Below, in pieces: positions 59,959 to 64,000 of a stretch of 64,000 bases of DNA. The position numbers and the translations under genes are program-made. Position 1 is the first letter of the stretch. The number at the start of each line of letters is the position of its first letter. The DNA comes from Belliella alkalica. Lineage in GTDB: Bacteria > Bacteroidota > Bacteroidia > Cytophagales > Cyclobacteriaceae. A model generated the notes under the pieces. That model was not told the DNA's origin. It was given only the letters and a program-made list of their open reading frames with translations, and searched no databases. The stretch is from contig NZ_JAKZGO010000006.1 in NCBI RefSeq assembly GCF_022549785.1, positions 62,001 through 126,000 of the forward strand, read 5' to 3'.

Positions 59959-61221
59959 ATGAATCATTTTCAAGTAATCATCATTGGCGGAGGTACGGCA
60001 GGAATTACAGTAGCTGCTCAGCTTAGGAAAAAAGATAAGAAAATACAAATTGCTATCATTGAACCTAGCGAAAAGCATTACTATCAACCAGCATGGACAC
60101 TCGTCGGAGCTGGTGCTTATGAATATAATGATACTGTAAGAGATGAGAAAAAATACATCCCGAAAGATGTCAAGTGGATAGTAGATTATGCAAAAGACAT
60201 AAATCCTGACAACAATTCTTTGAATACCTTAAGTTCTGGAGAGTATACTTACGATTATTTAGTGATTGCACCAGGCTTGGTGATGGCTCCCGAATTACTA
60301 CCCGGCCTGGAAGAAGCTTTAGAAAAAGACAATGTATGCAGTAATTATATTGACCCAAAAAAAACTTGGAATATTCTACAAAACTTTAAAGGGGGAAATG
60401 CAATTTTCACGCAACCAACCACACCAATAAAATGTGGCGGCGCCCCTCAAAAAATAATGTATTTGGCAGAAGAGTATTTCAGAAAATCAGGATTAAGAGA
60501 AAAAACTAATGTGATTTTCGCAACTCCAGGGACTGTGATTTTCGGAGTACCGGAATTCGCAAAAACTTTAAATAAAATAATTATAGATAGAGACATCATA
60601 TTCAAAACATACTATGCCCCTATAAAAATCGACGGAGAGAAACAAGAAATCACATTTAATTATATAAACAGTGATCTACAAGAATGTGCACGAAACCTCA
60701 AGCCTTCTATTGGAGAAGAACTGTTTGGAAGTACTGAAATCAAGTTAAAATATGACATGCTTCATATTGCTCCCCCGCAAAGAGCTCCCGAATTTATCCG
60801 CAACTCAAAGGTTTCGATTCCTGAAGGCCCAAACAAAGGATGGATAGATGTTGACATCAATACCCTTCAACATTTGAGATATAAAAACATTTTCTCTCTT
60901 GGTGATGTAGCAGCATTACCTACAGCAAAGACAGGTGCTGCTATCAGAAAACAAGCTCCCGTAGTAAGTAGCAATCTCTATAGCCTAATTAAGACAGGCG
61001 AATTGGACAAAAAGTCTTATGAAGGATATTCTTCTTGCCCTTTGGTCACAGGATATAGTAAGATGGTTCTTGCTGAATTCAAATATAATAATGTAAGAGA
61101 TAGTGACCCCATCATAAGTAAGGTAATTGATACAACAAAAGAACAATACAGCATGTGGCTTCTCAAAAAGTACGGTTTGCCATTTATGTATTGGGAAATG
61201 ATGCTGAAAGGAAGAGCTTAA
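59959..61221 (+). CDS. sqr: Sulfide:quinone oxidoreductase-like flavoprotein
   Basis: A 420-aa FAD protein of the SQR family, expected to oxidise sulfide at the membrane and reduce quinone. The FAD-binding IIIGGGTAGITVAAQL is at residues 7-22, and the C-terminal SLGDVAALPTAKTGAA near 315 holds the FAD-binding Asp. The three redox Cys of SQR are all in place: C127, C159 (PIKCGGAPQ) and C360 (SSCPLVTGY). It leads a cluster with a DsrE-like protein, a ZIP transporter and an SLC13 permease. Confidence 0.9.
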   Translation: MNHFQVIIIGGGTAGITVAAQLRKKDKKIQIAIIEPSEKHYYQPAWTLVGAGAYEYNDTVRDEKKYIPKDVKWIVDYAKDINPDNNSLNTLSSGEYTYDYLVIAPGLVMAPELLPGLEEALEKDNVCSNYIDPKKTWNILQNFKGGNAIFTQPTTPIKCGGAPQKIMYLAEEYFRKSGLREKTNVIFATPGTVIFGVPEFAKTLNKIIIDRDIIFKTYYAPIKIDGEKQEITFNYINSDLQECARNLKPSIGEELFGSTEIKLKYDMLHIAPPQRAPEFIRNSKVSIPEGPNKGWIDVDINTLQHLRYKNIFSLGDVAALPTAKTGAAIRKQAPVVSSNLYSLIKTGELDKKSYEGYSSCPLVTGYSKMVLAEFKYNNVRDSDPIISKVIDTTKEQYSMWLLKKYGLPFMYWEMMLKGRA

Positions 61222-61275
61222 ATTATGCTAGAAGAGATTACAATAAAAACTTACCAAGTAACACATAAACACCAA

Positions 61276-61698
61276 ATGAAAAAATCCCTGTTGATCATTA
61301 TATTTTCTGTTTTCTTATCAAACCTCTCAAGCGCACAAGTCATTTCAGAAAAACAACATAAAATCTTATTCCAATTGACAAATGCGAATGAATCTATTAA
61401 TGAGAAATTCTTAAAACAATTGAATAATGTATTGGAGGCAGCGCCCAATTCAAAAATTGAAGTTGTGACTCATGGAATGGGAATAGATTTACTAAAAGAA
61501 GAAAGTAATCCATTGGAAGCAGAAATTAGAGCGTTAACTGAAAAAGGAGTCGAATTTGTTATTTGTGAAAACAGTCTAAAGCAGCGTAATCTAAAAAAGT
61601 CAAGCTTTCTTAATATTGCTAAATATACTCCCTCTGCAATTATCGAAATAATTCTTAAGCAAGAAGAAGGCTGGACCTATATCAAAGCTGGGCCTTAA
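61276..61698 (+). CDS. Exported DsrE/DsrF-like protein
   Basis: A 140-aa protein with a Sec signal (to about residue 20, LSSAQ) and a DsrE-like fold: ILFQLT near 30, KIEVVTHGMGIDLL near 59, and FVICENSLKQR near 94 with the single Cys that in this family can carry sulfur. Its location right behind sqr points to handling of sulfur products in the periplasm. The ATG at 61276 is used because it gives a proper signal peptide. Confidence 0.82.
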   Translation: MKKSLLIIIFSVFLSNLSSAQVISEKQHKILFQLTNANESINEKFLKQLNNVLEAAPNSKIEVVTHGMGIDLLKEESNPLEAEIRALTEKGVEFVICENSLKQRNLKKSSFLNIAKYTPSAIIEIILKQEEGWTYIKAGP

Positions 61699-61738
61699 CT
61701 ACTATTTTTTATTTTACAGAATATTTGAAAAAGTTAGA

Positions 61739-61746
61739 TACTTTTG
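61739..61746 (+). promoter_or_regulatory. -7 box before the ZIP transporter gene
   Basis: TACTTTTG, matching TAnnTTTG, 15 bases before the ATG at 61762; the spacing suggests a very short leader. No -33 at the proper distance. Confidence 0.4.
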
Positions 61747-61761
61747 TATAAATCTATACTT

Positions 61762-62589
61762 ATGTTAGAGTTATTAGAAGTATATGCCACAAAACTTGGT
61801 CCAGTCAAATCTGCATTCTTAGCTACAACTTTCACATGGCTAGTTACAGCCTTGGGAGCTTCTTTGGTGTTTTTTTTCAAGGAAATCAAGCGATCTGTTT
61901 TTGATACGCTCCTTGGCTTCACAGGCGGTGTCATGATCGCAGCTAGTTTTTGGTCCTTATTGGCACCAAGCATTAAGCATTCGGAAAATATTTTCCCAAA
62001 TTACCCATGGATTCCCGCAGCAGTTGGTTTTTTGCTAGGGGGATTGTTCATTTTTGCTTTAGATAAATTTATGCCCCATTTACACATCAACTTCAACAAG
62101 AGTGAATCTGAGGGAGTTGCGACGAAATGGCATAAATCGACCCTACTTTTGCTAGCCATCACCTTGCATAATATACCTGAGGGGCTTGCTGTAGGCATAC
62201 TTTTTGGAGCTGCATCCATGGGAATGGAAGGCGCAAGTATATCTGCAGCTATCGCCCTCGCGATAGGTATTGGGATTCAAAATTTCCCTGAAGGGATGGC
62301 TGTCTCCATGCCTTTGAGGAGACAAGGTGTCAGCAGAAGAAAAAGCTTCTGGTACGGGCAACTTTCTGCTGTAGTAGAGCCTGTAGCTGGAGTAATAGGT
62401 GCCGTAGCAGTTATTTATATGCAAAACATCCTTCCTTATGCGCTTTCTTTTGCTGCTGGAGCTATGATATTCGTGGTAGTGGAAGAAGTAATCCCAGAAA
62501 CACAAAGAGATAAATACACTGATTTGGCAGTTTTAGGTTTCATGGCTGGCTTTACAGTCATGATGATACTAGATGTTGCATTGGGATAA
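61762..62589 (+). CDS. ZIP family metal transporter
   Basis: A 275-aa inner-membrane protein with eight hydrophobic helices. The two metal-site helices are clear: HNIPEGLAVG near 134-143 and QNFPEGMAVS near 172-181. It should import or move Zn(II), Fe(II) or similar ions. The group is close to the bacterial ZupT/GufA type. The start is ATG 61762, following a -7 box. The SLC13 gene follows after 24 bases. Confidence 0.92.
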   Translation: MLELLEVYATKLGPVKSAFLATTFTWLVTALGASLVFFFKEIKRSVFDTLLGFTGGVMIAASFWSLLAPSIKHSENIFPNYPWIPAAVGFLLGGLFIFALDKFMPHLHINFNKSESEGVATKWHKSTLLLLAITLHNIPEGLAVGILFGAASMGMEGASISAAIALAIGIGIQNFPEGMAVSMPLRRQGVSRRKSFWYGQLSAVVEPVAGVIGAVAVIYMQNILPYALSFAAGAMIFVVVEEVIPETQRDKYTDLAVLGFMAGFTVMMILDVALG

Positions 62590-62613
62590 AACTACCCTTA
62601 CTTAGAATCAAAA

Positions 62614-64000
62614 ATGGAAAAAGAAATAGTATTTGGTATTCTAGTTCTTGCAATTTTTCTTTTTTCATGGGGCAAACTTCGTCATGATCTAGTTGCTATC
62701 ATTTGCTTATTGCTATTGGTTATCACCGGATTGATTCCTGCTGATGAGTCTTTCAATGGCTTTGCACACCCTGCCGTCATCACAGTCGCTATGATACTGG
62801 TTGTCAGTCATGGACTGGCAAAATCCGGCTTGATAGAATGGTTGGCCAAATTGCTAATGGAAAAAAACTTCCCTTTCACAGTCCAATTGGCAATACTATG
62901 CGGTATGGTCTGTATCGCATCAGCTTTTATGAATAATGTGGGTGCTTTGGCGATGACAATGCCATTGGCGATACATATAGCCAATAAAAATGGCGAGTCT
63001 CCATCATCCTATTTGATGCCTATCTCTTTTGCATCCCTCCTGGGAGGGATGACCACTTTGATAGGAACACCTCCAAATATTATCATTTCAACATTTATGG
63101 CGGAGCAAAGTGGGGAAAAATTTTCCATGTTTGATTTTGCACCAGTTGGGGTAGGACTTGCTATTGTAGGATTGCTTTTTATAGTTTTGATTGGCTGGAG
63201 ACTTGTACCAAAGCGAGCTTCAAATGAAGATGAAAAAAACAAATTCAAAATCGATGATTACATCACCGAAGTACAGATAGTCGAAGACTCCAAATTGATA
63301 GATGAGCCCCACAGGTCAATTCATCAATTCACCAAAGGAAATATTCAAGTTCTTAATATTATTCGAGGTGGTCAGATGACGTATGCACCTGGCAGAAATT
63401 TTGTCTTTAGGGAAAATGACGTGATTACTATACAAGGTGATCCCGATGATATCAAGTCATTCATAGATGATTCCAAAACCTCATTGGTTGGAAAAGAAAA
63501 AGAAACCGGTGAAGATGTCAAGCCCGAAAACATTACACTGGTAGAGGCAGTAGTAATGTCAAATGCAAACATCATCAATACTACAGCTGCACAACTTTAC
63601 CTAAGCTATCGGTATGGAATAAATCTATTGGCTATCTCCCGACAAAACCAAAAAATAAGTAAGCGTATAGATCATGTAAAGTTCCAAGTGGGCGACGTAC
63701 TTTTGGTACAAGGTGACCAAGATAAAGTGGACGAGGCAATAGAAAGAATGGGGTGCTTACCACTTGCTGACAGGAAGCTCAATTTAGGCCAACCAAAAAA
63801 AATACTTTTATCTGTTGGGATTTTCACCTTATCGTTGGCTTTGATCATATCTGGCCTGCTACCTGTACAAATAGCCTTCACCATAGCAGCACTGTTAATG
63901 GTGATCTTTAAAATCTTTCCAATCAGGGAACTTTACAAATCTATAGACTGGCCAGTAATAATTTTATTGGGTGCGCTACTTCCGCTCGGAACTGCCCTCG
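62614..64000 (+). CDS. SLC13/DASS-type permease with TrkA-C domains (3' end outside the window)
   Basis: The 462 codons visible lack a stop at the window edge. The N-terminal half has six or so helices with FMNNVGALAMTMPLA (SNNVGA-like) and GGMTTLIGTPPNI; residues 215-380 hold two TrkA_C (RCK_C) domains (IRGGQMTYAPGRNFVF, HVKFQVGDVLLVQGDQ); then helices resume. This is the ArsB/SLC13 organisation (CitT/SdcS-like), for an anion such as sulfate or a dicarboxylate. In a sulfide cluster, export or import of sulfate is a plausible inference. Confidence 0.87.
   Translation, partial: MEKEIVFGILVLAIFLFSWGKLRHDLVAIICLLLLVITGLIPADESFNGFAHPAVITVAMILVVSHGLAKSGLIEWLAKLLMEKNFPFTVQLAILCGMVCIASAFMNNVGALAMTMPLAIHIANKNGESPSSYLMPISFASLLGGMTTLIGTPPNIIISTFMAEQSGEKFSMFDFAPVGVGLAIVGLLFIVLIGWRLVPKRASNEDEKNKFKIDDYITEVQIVEDSKLIDEPHRSIHQFTKGNIQVLNIIRGGQMTYAPGRNFVFRENDVITIQGDPDDIKSFIDDSKTSLVGKEKETGEDVKPENITLVEAVVMSNANIINTTAAQLYLSYRYGINLLAISRQNQKISKRIDHVKFQVGDVLLVQGDQDKVDEAIERMGCLPLADRKLNLGQPKKILLSVGIFTLSLALIISGLLPVQIAFTIAALLMVIFKIFPIRELYKSIDWPVIILLGALLPLGTAL

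Noticed and set aside
1-64000. CRISPR arrays, tRNA or rRNA genes
   Set aside because: Reading through both strands I found no regularly spaced identical repeats, no T-loop GTTCRANNC with matching acceptor stem, and no rRNA-like stretch.

Overview
The window comes from the chromosome of an AT-rich, rod-type Bacteroidota, most likely a member of the Cyclobacteriaceae (Algoriphagus/Belliella-like). The pointers are a gldH gliding lipoprotein behind ricT, a type IX secretion (T9SS) sorting-domain remnant, BF3164-like six-bladed propellers, TIGR02757 and DUF2911 genes, a CarboxypepD_reg-type outer-membrane barrel, and repeated promoters of the Bacteroidota form TTTG-N18/20-TAnnTTTG with little Shine-Dalgarno signal. 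The genus is inferred. I saw no rRNA, tRNA, CRISPR array, prophage or transposase gene.

Layout. 0.1-3.4 kb: PP2A-type phosphatase, then a minus-strand kdsD-manC sugar-nucleotide pair. 3.5-9 kb: recQ, purD, ricT, gldH. 9-13.7 kb: a 1311-aa DUF4011-type SF1 helicase and an SDR. 14-18.7 kb: Pr6Pr membrane protein, a hairpin array with tandem MITE-like repeats, rlmD, small hypotheticals and an ERCC4 nuclease. 18.7-20.2 kb: thiL and methylmalonyl-CoA epimerase. 20.2-23 kb: an ECF sigma factor, a small partner protein, an MscS-like channel and an orphan gene, tied together by a shared promoter-like motif. 23-31.3 kb: hesB, a membrane-anchored propeller, gcvT, comB, prs, rplY, pth and metZ under a SAM riboswitch. 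31.4-46.3 kb: secreted or periplasmic hydrolases, LysM and NfeD proteins, cutC with glycosylasparaginase, a TPR lipoprotein, a glycosyltransferase with ybaB. 46.4-50.4 kb: hisS, a 45-aa basic protein, YfcE-type phosphoesterase, rhodanese, pdhB. 50.5-53.4 kb: a decaying secreted-protein locus. 53.6-58.3 kb: an outer-membrane barrel receptor next to a LytS/LytTR two-component pair. 58.8-64 kb: guaD, a lipoprotein, and a sulfide:quinone oxidoreductase, DsrE-like protein, ZIP transporter and SLC13 permease (cut by the window end).

The most unusual features are not ordinary genes. (1) Three sites at 20.5, 21.3 and 23.0 kb share AGACAC-N15-GTCACT, which on the minus strand reads as an ECF promoter (AGTGAC-N15-GTGTCT). 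One lies directly before the sigma gene and one before the orphan gene, suggesting a self-activating local regulon. (2) A family of about 155-bp elements with 18-bp imperfect terminal inverted repeats occurs at least five times in intergenic DNA, once in tandem. (3) At 51.1-53.2 kb a Cys-rich peptide, a propeller lipoprotein and a thioredoxin-like lipoprotein with an in-frame TAG sit next to a T9SS sorting-domain relic with in-frame TGAs. (4) An array of small hairpins lies at 14.6-14.8 kb, and palindromes lie inside the gcvT promoter and in the lysM/nfeD divergent region.
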